A stretch of 64,000 nucleotides of DNA from Eucommia ulmoides (Eukaryota > Streptophyta > Magnoliopsida > Garryales > Eucommiaceae), in assembly GCA_016647705.1 (NCBI GenBank), contig CM028328.1:3311311-3375310 (forward strand), written 5' to 3'. Made by a program: the position numbers and the translations under genes. The notes under the pieces are model-generated. The model did not search any database, had not been told where the DNA came from, and was given only the letters and a program-made list of their open reading frames with translations. Positions 35,861 through 48,300 of this stretch are shown in pieces. Within the stretch, counting starts at the first letter, position 1. Each line of letters starts with the position of its first letter.

Positions 35861-36902
35861 AATCAGGTACAACTCGTGCAATAGATGCAATAAAAAAATA
35901 ATTGTGACAGATGACTCTGTTGAATGTCCCAAATGCTCTGTACGAAATGCAGAATATTATTCAAGGTAATAACTACTTATGATGTAAAAAAACAACATAT
36001 TAGCTCTGTCATAAGTCGATAAATTCAATGTTTAAAACACGTATATGCATTTCAACAAATAGGTAGAAGATAAAGCTTATTGTTGGTGATGGAAAATGAA
36101 ATATTATTGTCACATTATTTAATGCAACCCAAAAGTTGATCGGTTATCTAATATCAAAATACATTGAAGAACAAAAAAAGGTAAGCGACCACAACAAAAT
36201 ATTTACCTTTTTCGTGTAGTTAATACTATTGATATTATCAAATGATCAATGACAGGAAGGACTATACAACAAGTTCTATAAGGAATGATACATCGATTTG
36301 GCGAAAACTACATCTTCTTCACAAGGATTAATCAGATGAATGACATAGAATGCTTATGGTCAAAATTGATAGTGCATGATGTATGAAAATTTCAAGCAAT
36401 GACATCTAGTCATACAAGTCTCCAAGATAAACCTGAAATTCAAATAAACTCTTCGATGTACTTCTATTTATATACAATATACAACTACAATAATTACCAC
36501 AAGTTTCTGTTGAATATTCAACGCAATACCTCGCTTAATGTATAAACACAAAATACTCCATTCACATATTGAACGTACTGACGCGTATGACGTATTAATA
36601 TATTAAGTACTATCAATTCATTTTTCATATTTACGGAACTACTGTTTTCAGTTTCTCATTCTAACAAACTTTATATGAAACTAAAATTTCGATTTACAAA
36701 ATTTAATTAAATAAATAACATAGCGGCTAAAAAAAAAACAATTGCACTTCCAAATCATACACAATAACTTAACACGCACATAATCATATATTTGGCAAAT
36801 ACATATTAATTACATATATACCAAATATTATAAAAAAAAAGTTAATTTATATAATAATAATATTATTACATTCCACGTGCAACGCACGTGTATACCCACT
36901 AG
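35500..36902 (+). mobile_element. 3' part of a Helitron with its terminus
   Basis: The 3' end shows the hallmark layout: a perfect hairpin CACGTGC-AAC-GCACGTG at 36874-36890, nine bases, then CTAG at 36899-36902 followed by T. The wording (GTGCAACGCAC) is typical of plant Helitrons. The RPA1-like remnant lies inside. The 5' end is not located; the start given is a lower limit, and the gene shards at 32.2-33.8 kb could belong to the same element. Confidence 0.8.
35867..36180 (+). pseudogene. RPA1-like single-strand DNA-binding fragment (Helitron-associated)
   Basis: Exon 35867-35965 reads YNSCNRCNKKIIVTDDSVEC then PKC, a CxxC...CxxC zinc ribbon of the RPA1 C-terminal OB fold. It is followed by GTAATA. 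After an AG at 36061-36062 the frame continues with KIKLIVGDGK and NIIVTLFNATQKLIGYLIS up to GTAAGC at 36181. The second exon has two in-frame stops (before KIKL and before NIIV). Plant Helitrons often carry RPA1-like genes, and the Helitron terminus lies 720 bp downstream in the same orientation. It is decayed. Confidence 0.7.
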
Positions 36903-37167
36903 TTATAAGAAATTACCGTGGTATTTGTCCAAATGAAAATGTTGTCGTAGGCATAAACTCTTAAATGTTTTACTCAAATTGTATTTATTTAATATTCCCA
37001 TTTCTATCATGAGACTCTTTTTTTTGCAGATCCTGCTGGCAAGCTTAATGTTTTCTTCATTCTCCCTCTAAATTATTTGCATGTAAATTAATAGCTATTT
37101 ACATAATTTTTTTAGGTCCGCACACAAAGTCCAATCTCTGTGGATAGTCCATTTTTTGTTCGTCTCC
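36903..37167 (+). promoter_or_regulatory. Immediate upstream region of the INTS9 homologue
   Basis: Only 265 bases separate the Helitron end from the start codon. Two acceptor-like sites (TTTTTTTGCAG at about 37029 and TTTTTTTAG at 37115) suggest that a 5'-untranslated exon lies upstream, so the Helitron may sit in a leader intron instead of replacing the promoter. No clear TATA box was chosen. Confidence 0.4.
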
Positions 37168-40100
37168 ATGAAGTTGGTTAGTCTCTCTGTATCTTTCTTT
37201 GTAATTCAATGCGTGTGTTTGTGCATTTTCTAATGCTATTTTCTTGGTTCATCATTTTACAGACCTGTTTGAGTGAAGGTGGAGGTTTCCATTTCCCACC
37301 ATGCCACTTGCTCAATGTGTGTGGCTTTCGGGTATTGTTTGACTGTCCTCTGGACCTTTCAATGCTCACAATCTTCTCTCCTGTAATGAATGATTCTGGC
37401 ATCACGCTTGATGAAGATTCATCTGCTCCATCATCAAACAAATTTTCGAATTCAGATTGTGTGGATAAAAGAGGGCAGAAAATCGAGAAACCCCTTGATG
37501 CAAATAGTTTAATACATGCAGAGCCTTGTTACAAAATTATTAAGAACTTGCACCAGTGGAATGCCTCTTTTATTGATATTGTATTGATCTCGAGTCCTAT
37601 GGGTATGCTTGGGTTGCCATTTCTTACACGTAACAAGGGTTTTACTGCTAAGGTAACTAGAAAAGATAAATTTTCTTAATTTGATTGAAACCTAGTTAAC
37701 CATTATGTCTTTAATGTTTACCTCTACTGACTATTGCTTTGATGTGCTTGTTTTGCTTATGTTAACCAAATCAGATATATGTAACTGAAGCAACGGCGAG
37801 ACTTGGACAGCTAATGATGGAGGATCTTCTTGCGATGCATATGGAATTCAAGCAATCTTATGGACCTGAGGAATATGGGTTTCCTCAATGGATGAGGTGG
37901 GAAGAACTTGAAAAACTTCCTTTGGCATTAAGAGAAATAGCTTTAGGCAAAGATGGCAGAGAGCTAGGTGGTTGGATGCCCTTGTATAGGTATGGCTTAT
38001 AGACTGCAGAGTGGATCATTTTCTTTATTTGTTTGGCTGCAGTGGCTTGCAGTTCAGATATGTTAGTACTGCTACTGCAGATTTGAAATTTATATTCTAG
38101 TTTGCTAGCTATCAACGTACTTGAGGCCATTTAGGCCTGTTTGGTTACTGTTTTTGTTCCCGCTCCCAAAATTTTAAGATTAATATACAGAAATGCGTTT
38201 GGTAAACACATTTTGTTCCCAAAATTTTGGGAGTATTTCTCGAACTTGAATTCCTTAAGAATTTGAGGAACAAAAAAAAAAATTGATTGCTATTGACTCC
38301 CACAAAATTATTCCCACCATCACCCGCCTGGCCACCACCACTTGCTGGCCACCATACATTTAAAAAAAAGTGGAATAAATGTTGCAAGTTGCAACTAAAC
38401 ATGTTTTTTATTTCTGTTTTCATAAATTAAAAGAACCAATTTCAGGACCATGGTCGTTGCCAAACATGTTTCTATTCCCGGAATATTCCAAAACGGAAAT
38501 AAAATTCCCATCCCAGTTTATTGGAAGCATAAACAGAAAAGCAGAAACACTAACCAAATGCCACCTTAGTTACTCTGTTTGTTTAGTTCACCATTTTCTT
38601 CTTGTCTTTCCCATCTCAACACCCCACCCCCCCACCCCACCCAAAAAAAGAAGGCTATTTAATTTTCATTTTTGTAATTTGGAAACTTTAGTTCCATAAG
38701 TTAGATTCTATGTGCATCTTGCCTATCAAATTAATGGAATTATGGTTGTTGAAATATTATATTTATGCGTTAATTTATATTTTTGGTATCTTTATTGTAG
38801 GGCTTTATTAAGCCCATTTATTTCAATAATATTCTTCCTAATTTAGCCTGCTCCTGCGGCTATATAATTAGGAGAATAAGGCTCATTCTGAATGTACAGA
38901 AATTATCAATATAATTTTCTTCTTTCCCTATATCCTACATGGTATCAGAGCCAGACTTTTGTCTGATAGTGGGTGTGTTAAATCCCACATCAATGATGGG
39001 CCCCCGATATCCGTTTTCAGTGGTTTGTCAAAAAGTCCACCATGCGCGTGAGGGGGCGTGTTGAATCCCACATCGCTTGTGTTACCTAATCCTGAGCTAT
39101 ATATAAAGCCAAGGGCAATCCTCCTTTTACAAGGCGTCTTTTGAGAATGAGTTAGACTAATTAAAAAATTTCTACATGGTATCAGAGCCAATATTTTTTT
39201 CTCCAAACCCTAAAAGCCGTTGACTTCACTGTTTACCACCACCAAGCCGCCGCCGCCGCCTCCAATCACGAAACCCTAGCCTGCAAAACCAGCCACCACC
39301 GCAACCCTAACCCTTCGAACCGACCGCAATCAACCCACCGAAACCCTAGCTTGCCGTCGCCAGACAAACCCCCACCCTACGCATCTCAGCCTCGCCACCG
39401 AAACCGCCGCCGAAACCCTAGCCTGCAAAACCAGCCACCACCGCAACCCCCTTCGAACCGACCAGCCACCACCGCAACCCCCTTCGAACCGATCGCAACC
39501 CACTGCGCCCGAAGCCAAACCAGTTCGCCACCGACCTCGCCATTTCCGCGAACCACCAGCTGCGATTTCGCGACCCCCAGCTACGATTTCGCGACCCCCA
39601 GCCCCGATCTTCGCGAACAACCAGCTGCGATTTCGCGACCCCCAGCTGCGATTTCGCAGCCCACGGTCTTCACCTGCGATTTCGCGACCCACGATCTTCG
39701 CGACCCTGCTGCCAATTGCGGATTGTTCTCCGGTTGTTGGTATTCCGGCTGTTCTAAATACATGGCCGCCTCTTTGATTTCCTGAATGATTGGGTAACTC
39801 TGTCTCAAGTTCGCTTCTCAGCTTGTGCCTTCTCTCTCCGGAGCCAGATCAGTCTTCCGTAGCATTTTGTTTGTGTATTTCATTGCTACGGACTCATCAC
39901 ATCTGTATTCATGGCATCCGGAAGGGAAGGTGACGTCCCATCTCGGACCGCTCATGCTCCACAGTTATCCGCCCGCTTGGATTCTACTCGTGCCCCTGAG
40001 GCCACGGTCCAACGTGTTACCACCGTCTTACTCAATGGAGCGAACTTTCCTGCCTGGTCCCGCTCTCTCCGTCTCTACCTTGGTGGAAAACGTAAGACAG

Positions 40101-43100
40101 GATGGCTCAACGGCACTGAGCCAAAGCCAGATATCAACGATCCCAAGTTTGCTCAATGGGACGCTGATAATTGTACCATCCTCGGGTGGATCTTCAACTC
40201 TATGGAGGAACGGATCTATAACATCTTCATGTTTCACGAGACGGTCAGTGGATTATGGTCTGCTCTTACGAAGATGTATGCTCATTCTCGCAATGAATCA
40301 CGGATTTTTGAGCTCTACCGTGAGATTTCCCACGCCTCCCAGGCATCCTTGGGACTTTCAGTCGCAGATTACTTTGGTTACCTTCAATCTCGGTGGGAAG
40401 AACTTGCGCAGTATGAACCTCTGAGTGAATTCCCTGAAGATGCTGCTAAGATCGAAGCCAAGCGCCAGGATCGTCGACACATATACCATTTCTTGATGGG
40501 TTTAAATCCAGAGTACGAGAATCTTCGCACTCAGATTTTGAACACATCACCGATGTCGGATCTATACAATGCATTCTCTACTGTTGACAATGATTCCAAA
40601 CGTCGGCTCCTTCTTCCACCTGAAGTCCCTCCCTCAGTCCCTGAGCAGATGGCTTTTCCAGCTCTTTCTGGTTCGCAGATGGCCTTTCCGGCTCCTTCTG
40701 GTCCTCGCCCATCAGGCACGAGGCCATACTGTCAGCACTGCCGAAAGCCTGGTCACACCATTGATCGTTGTTACATTCTTCATCCTGAATTGAAACCCCG
40801 AAACCTAGGAGGGCGGAAAGGAAGAGGCGAACCACGTACTGGTGTTATTGCCGATATTGTCCCTGGTTCAGAAAATTCTCCATCAGCTTCGCTGGATATT
40901 TCTCACGTCCGGGCCCAACTTGCCCAACTTCAGGCTCAGTTAACCACTTTGGCATCGTCTTCCGGCCCCACGGCTGCTCTCGCCTCCGGTACTCCTACTG
41001 CGCTTCATGGTAAGTCTGGCCGCCCTACTTGGATTCTGGATTCCGGGGCTAACAATCACATGACTGGTGAGATTTCTACCATCACCTCCCCTGTGTCCTC
41101 CCCTGTGTCACCTATTAACAAGTCTGTATGCATTGCCGATGGTACTTCTATCCCTATTCGTTGTCAGGGAAATGCCTACTTATCCCCTGATATCACTCTT
41201 CACTCTGTTTATTATGTTCCTAAATTTGCCTATAATCTTCTATCCGTTAGTTGTCTTGCAAAAAATCTTAACTGTGCCGTTGTGTTCTTACCTGATCGTT
41301 GCCTCTTGCAGGACCTGACTACGAGGAAGATTTTTGGCAGGGGATATGAACGCGATGGCCTCTACTACTTTGGCAGCCCTCCACCTCCACCTGTTCCACC
41401 TTTTAGTATGCAAGCTTCTGTACTGCCTGTTTTTTATTCCTCTATGTGTTCTTTCAAAAGTTTAAACTTGTGGCATGCTCGTTTAGGACATGCAAACTTT
41501 CAGTATTTGTGTTGGTTGTTTCCATCTCTTAATAAAGCTTGCAAAGACTTTAAATTTCAATGTGTAGTTTGTGAATTGTCTAAACACACACGTACCTCTT
41601 ATATTCCTCGCATGCACCGTGCCCCCCAAGCCCTTGATCTTATCCATTCTGATATTTGGGGACCCTCTCCTGTTACAGCCATTTCCAAACACCGCTACTA
41701 TGTCACCTTCATAGATGATTATAGTCGGTGTACTTGGGTTTATTTGATGAAGCACAAATCCGAGGTTTACACTCACTTTACCCACTTCCTTCAAATGATA
41801 AAAACCCAATATAAAACCATTGTGTGCAATATCAGGTCTGATAATGGCCGAGAATACTTATCCGATGAATTTCGAGCTGAGCTTAATAAGCACGGTATCC
41901 TTCAGCAACTTACCTGCCCCTACACCCCTGAACAGAATGGTGTGGCGGAACGTAAGAACCGTCATATTATGTCTGTCGTCCGTTGTCTTTTGCGTGGAAT
42001 GAATGTTCCCAAATTTTTTTGGCACACGGCTGTTCTTACTGCTGCCTATCTCATTAATCGGACCCCGAGCCGTGTCCTTACTGGTCAAACCACCTTTCAT
42101 ATATTGCAACCCACTAGCACCCTTTTTCCTATCTTACCCCGTGTCTTTGGTTGTACGTGTTTTGTCCAGAATCGGAGCCCTACTCGCACTAAGTTAGATG
42201 ATAAATCTATCCGGTGTATTTTCCTCGGCTATTCTTCCATGTCAAAAGGATATAGGTGCTACGATCCAACTACCTACCGTACTTACCACTCTCTCGATGT
42301 TACGTTCCTTGAGACTGTACCCTATTTTTTTGGTATTGTATCTTCTCCACCTATTCAGGCACCCACTACTGGGGATCATACTCCACTTCCGCGTCCTATT
42401 CCTGTCTTAGATATATCTTCCCTGCCCACATCCCATCCCCCACCGGATCCCTCACCCACCCCCTTACGAGTCTACTCTCGTCGTCCACTGTCTCACATCC
42501 CCTGCCGACATCTTTTCCGGACTCAGGTATATCTTCTTCTCCCATTATCTTTGACCTTGTTCCCCGCCGTTACCCGACTCGGGACCGTCACCCACCATCC
42601 CGCTACATTCTTTCATGTTTTACTAATCATCCGATTTCCAAGTATTTGTCTTTTCAGGGTCTCTCAGATCAATATAAATCCTTCCTTGGAAATATTGATT
42701 CGGTTGTCATTCCTCACTCTGTTTATGAGGCCCTCCAGAATCCACAGTGGGTTGCAACCATGCAAGCAGAGATGGATGCCCTATAGCGGAATCATACATG
42801 GGACTTGGTTGATTTGCCGGCTGGTGAACGGCCGGTTGGTTGTAAGTGGGTCTTCAGTGTGAAATATCTAGCTGATGGTTCGATTGATCGGTACAAAGCC
42901 CGGCTTGTTGCTACGGGCTACACACAAATCCCGGGTAAAGACTTCGGTGCCACCTTTGCCCCGGTTGCTAAATTGACTATTGTCCGATTTCTTATTTCAT
43001 TGGCTGCATCTCATTCTTGGCCACTGCACCAGTTGGATGTCAAGAATGCATTCCTTAATGGTGCCCTGACTGAGACTATCTATATGGAGCCTCCACCGGG

Positions 43101-45277
43101 ATTTCGGTCTCAGGGGGAGTATTCAGGCAAAGTTTGTCGATTCCGAAAATCCCTCTATGGACTTAAGCAGTCTCCTCGTGCATGGTTCCATCAATTCAGC
43201 GAAGCCATCCTCACTATGGGGTTTATCCAGTGTCACTCAGATCATACTTGCTTCATCTGTCGCCAACACCAGGGACGGTGCATCATTATCTCAGTCTATG
43301 TGGATGATATTATTATCACCGGAGACGACGCACCTGGCATTCAGCAGGTAAAGAAAGATCTCGGACATATTTTTGACATCAAGGATTTGGGTCATCTCCG
43401 CTACTTTCTCGGTATTGAGGTTGCTCGGTCTCGGAAAGGTATCTCTCTCTCGCAGCGAAAATACGCTCTTGATCTTCTTCAAGACACTGGGATGCTTGGA
43501 TGTAGACCAGCCTCCACTCCCATGGATCCGAACCTTAAGTTAACACAGACTCGGGAGAATTATTATCAGATCCATCAGTATATCAGCGACTTGTGGGACG
43601 TCTCATCTATTTGACTAATACAAGGCCAGATCTTACGTATGCTGTCAGTGTTGTAAGCCAATTTATGCACTCACCACGTACATCACACATGGATGCTGTC
43701 TACCATATCCTTCGGTACCTCAAAACATGCCTCGGTCTGGGTCTCTTCTATATGACAGGGATACAGGAGGGACTCTCCTGCTTCACAGATGCTGACTATG
43801 CAGGATCGAAGGACGATAGACGTTCGACCTCTGGTCTGTGCACCTTTAACGGAAGACACCTAATCTCGTGGAAAAGTAATAAGCAATCCGTCGTTTCCCG
43901 ATCTTCTGCCGAAGCTGAGTATCGCGCTATGGCTCAAGGAACATGTGAACTCCTTTGGCTTCGTTCCCTTTTGATTGAGTTAGGACTTCCCGTTAGAAAC
44001 TCATCTAAGTTGTTCTGTGACAACAAGTCTGCTATAATGTTATCCTCAGATTCAGTTCTTCATGAGAGAACGAAACACATTGAGGTGGATATCCACTTCA
44101 TTCGTGAAAAAGTCCAATCGGGAGTCATCACACCAGCCTTCGTCCCATCTTCAGAACAGGCTGCTGATATGTTCACCAAGTCTACAGGACCATCTCTCCT
44201 TCAGTCAGCTATTAGCAAGCTAGGGCTCATCAACATTTTTGCCCCAACTTGAGGGGGAGTGTTGAAATATTATATTTATGCGTTAATTTATATTTTTGGT
44301 ATCTTTATTGTAGGGCTTTATTAAGCCCATTTATTTCAATAATATTCTTCCTAATTTAGCCTGCTCCTGCGGCTATATAATTAGGAGAATAAGGCTCATT
44401 CTGAATGTACAGAAATTATCAATATAATTTTCTTCTTTCCCTATATCCTTTAATGGTTAATATTCTGTTATTGGTTTCCTTTCTGGAACATGTTTCTTAC
44501 TTATTTCTGTGCAGATTGTGCTGGGGTCTTGGAGCTTCAGTGGCATACATACCTTGCCTAGAGAGAGAGTGGGGAACCGCTTCTCGAAACGAAAACACAC
44601 ACACACACAATATCTATATTTGCTTCTAGTTGACGTTCTCACTTCTTAGTTAGTAAAGAATCATGTTTAAGTTTGTAATAAATTATGCTTCTCAGTGCAG
44701 CTGATGTGAAGGATTGTGCTCAGAAGGTTCGTTCTCTTAAATATGCTGAAGAAGTCTGCTATAATGGAACATTAATCATAAAAGCCTTCAGTTCTGGTTT
44801 GGAAATTGGCGCATGTAACTGGACTATCAATGGTCCAAAAAGAAATCTGGTATATCTTTCAAGCTCCATTTTCATATCTGCAACTGCAGCGAATTTTAAT
44901 TACCAGGCTCTTCGAGGAACCGATGTCATCATATATTCAGATTTGTCATCTTGCGATATCGCAGAAAGTGTTGGGGATTATAATTGCTCTTCTCTGGCAA
45001 GCAAGGATATCTCAACCATGAGGTATTTTCTTTACAACTTACAAGGTTCTGACTGTGTCTGATTGGCTTAACTGTGTGTTTCTCTTGACTGTAGGTAGGG
45101 ATGGTCATGGGCTTGGGGTCCCGCTAAGCCCGCCCAGCCCAGCCCAATTTTTTTAGGGCCTGGGCTCAAGTTTTGAGCCCACGGCCAGGCCTTGGGCTCA
45201 AACTTTGAGGCCCGACTAAATCTAGGGCCGGGCTTGGGTTAGGCCAAAATTTTTAGTGCCGGCCCGAGCCTAGCCCG

Positions 45278-45320
<43 letters not shown>

Positions 45321-48300
45321 TAGAAGTTTGTTAAAAAAAAAAATTATAGGGTTGGGCCGGCCCAAGGGCCGTGCTTGGGCCCTAATTATTTCCATAGGGC
45401 TGGGCTTGGGAATGAAAACGAGGCCCGATCTTAAGGCCGGGTTAAGGCCTTGTATATTTTTGTAATACTCTAGCTAAAGCTCGCCCCATGACCAACCCTA
45501 ACTGTAGGTGACCTTATTGTTGCTAAGAAGCGGCAAATTAATATTGATTTGTTCTTTTTTTCCTGTTCAACTCCACAAAAAATAGAGTAAAAATGTCTTC
45601 CTATTAAAATGTTACAGTGATGATGATGATAGTTGGAAAATGATTGCGGAGTCCATGCTCTGTATGGATGAGAGTCTAGAGGAGATAGAGAAGTTATCTT
45701 TTATATGTTCGTGCGCTTTTGACTCTCTAAAAGAGGGAGGTTCAGTCCTAATTTCCATTGGGCGACTAGGAATTGTTTTGCAGCTGTTGGAGCACATATC
45801 ATCTTCCCTAAAATACTCAAATCTGAAGGTATCTTATTTTTTGTTCTTATGTGATTTTTTAGGCCATGTGTAGCTATGACAAAACCTGTGGAATATATGG
45901 TTTTCACTGGTGATCACCTTTATAAGAAGTCACTGCTTGAAGGTAATCATAAGCATCCGTTCACTTGAAGGGGTTCATTTTTCTCGTTGGTATCATAACT
46001 AAATTTCGAGTGTGAAGCCTAGATCTTGCATGTAACCACTATTGGTATGCCAGGGCTTGCCTGGTTCTTGTAAAGTTAATAAAGATGTTTGACCTATATA
46101 TAATTTGGGAACTTTAAAAACCAAAAGGTTCCCAAACTGTAGTATCCTCAGCAACTGACTTAACCCGAGCAGGCTCATTTATATATTAGCTCGGAAACTA
46201 AGATTCTGATGTGCAAATGTGAGCTTTAATGCTTATTATTTAGATTTGTGCTGAGCAGAATACTGTTCTTCACTATGACGTGTAAAATGGGAAGTGCTCA
46301 TATCATGTCTCGATGCACTATGTTGTGAAAATCTCTTAATTATATATAGACATGTAACAGTCCTACGATTCTCTCTTAATTTCATATGGACATGATTAAA
46401 ACATGATGTGCTTCGGCATGGCTTTAACAACCATTTTGGAACAACAAGAGGTATAATAAAATTCAATTGTCAATTCTAATAGAGGATACAACACAATTAA
46501 TCAATTGGATACATAAAAATTTTGTTGTAATAAAAAGATTGCACCTAGGAACAAGAAGAGGAATAATAAAATTCAATTGTCAATTCTGATAGAGGATGCA
46601 ACACAATTAATCAATTGGATACATAAAAATTTTGTTGTAATAAAAAGATTGCACCTAGGAAAGGATGAGACACTAGGTGTACAAATCCCAAAGTGTGGTC
46701 TTTTCTAATGATTTGTGTATATATGTTTATATTTGGATTATTATGGGGCATACATATAACAATGGTTTTATAAATTTAATGGGGATTTACGTTTAATAAT
46801 CTATGTATAACAAATAAGGATATATGTTTAGAAGTAGGGCTGACAAAACAGGTAACAGGTCGTGCAACAGGTCATTACACGATAACACGTAACACGATAA
46901 GAACCCAAACACGAACATGACACGATAAGCATATCGTGTCAGATTACCCAAACACGAACACGACACGAAAATTATCATGTCAACATGACACGACACGATA
47001 ATTTTTCGTGTCATACGATGACACGAAACCTATCAGGTAAACACGACACGATAAGACCTGATAGGTTTCCATTACACATTAACCTACCCATTACACGTTA
47101 ATGACCTGTTAACCTGGTAAGTTGACTAAATGAATAGGGTTAGGGAAATGTGAATATATATATTAGGTACTAAATTATAATATCGTGTAACCTGAATACA
47201 TGAAATTCTTATCGTGTCTTATCGTGTAACCTATTGGGTTATCAGGTTAATCTGATAACCTGCACTATTTCTTATCGGGTTATCGGATCTGACACGATAA
47301 CGACCCGATACCTGATAAGCAAAACCTAGACCTGATAATTTCGTATCGGTCTCGTATCGTGTCATCGTGTCAATACCTGTTTTGCTAGCCCTATTTAGAA
47401 GCTTCCTTAAAACCTGCCTGGGTGGTGGTCTAAATGTGCTGCCTTTATTTGCTAAAAGTGCATTCCTATTTTTTTAGGGTTAATGCGAATGACACTCTAT
47501 GTCATTTTACCATTGAACACTGACCTCTTGTTATTCTAGAAATAGAAATGACAACCTTTACCGTTTAAAATTTGAGTACTGTTTACCCCTCAGTGACTGG
47601 AAATTGCTTACATAAGCAAACTAATTGTATAAGCTTTCAACTTTACTTTCTCCAAATTTTTTATTTTTTTGGGGGGGTTAAACTTATATTTCTATTTTTT
47701 TATATCTTTACTGTATCTATCTACATAGTCTTATTCCCCAAGAGAGTAAAACTGACGCCACCACCCCACCCCTTCTACCACCTGCAACCTCATTCCAAGC
47801 CACACCCACAATTGAAATCAACCTACCAGCACCCTCTCTCTCACTCAAATCCAGCGAAACCCACCACTTGCTGCTACTACTATCTCTCTTGGATCTACCA
47901 AAACCCACCTCTACAACCACCCTTGAACTGGACTATCTCTTTATACATGAACACATTCTTACTGGCACATGTCTGGTATAGTTTATCCTACCTACATATA
48001 TATTCACCAAAGGACTTCATGAGACCCATTTTTATCTTCTACAGGCCAACCTTGTTTCTCCTGGACAGTCGAGTTTGTCGGGGAATGTTAAACCATGACA
48101 GATTGACTACCCTTAATGACAACTCTCTCATTTAGATTTCAACATAAACAAAAAATCAATCAAAGCATAATAAAAGGAGTAATTTTAGGATCTTGTTGAC
48201 TACTAATCTCTTTCCTTTTGTATATCGTTGACTATTAATCTTTTTGTTTTGTATTTATGTTGGTGCCTCCATGAGAGACGAATGTGCCTAAATTCTGCAA

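Larger units (their letters stand above)
38747..44452 (+). mobile_element. Copia LTR retrotransposon in INTS9 intron 3 (fossil, young)
   Basis: LTRs of 193 bp lie at 38747-38939 and 44260-44452, flanked by ATGGT at 38742-38746 and 44453-44457. The primer site TGGTATCAGAGCC follows the 5' LTR, and a purine tract (ttgagggggag) precedes the 3' LTR. The LTRs differ only at two positions near their ends, so insertion is recent, well under a million years on usual plant rates. It lies in the same orientation as INTS9. The coding region is broken, with about two breaks. Order gag-protease-integrase-RT-RNase H makes it Copia; I do not assign a lineage. Confidence 0.93.

Noticed and set aside
39330-39808. 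Gly/Arg-rich minus-strand and Pro-rich plus-strand frames
   Set aside because: They arise from the tandem repeat in the Copia leader.
44513-44626. Possible extra INTS9 exon after an acceptor (tttctgtgcag)
   Set aside because: Adding it breaks the phase that joins exon 3 (TATAG) to exon 4 (TGCAGCTGAT) and adds sequence absent from the family.
47572-48135. 187-codon frame
   Set aside because: Lies in INTS9 intron 5, low-complexity Pro/Tyr/Ser, no domain.
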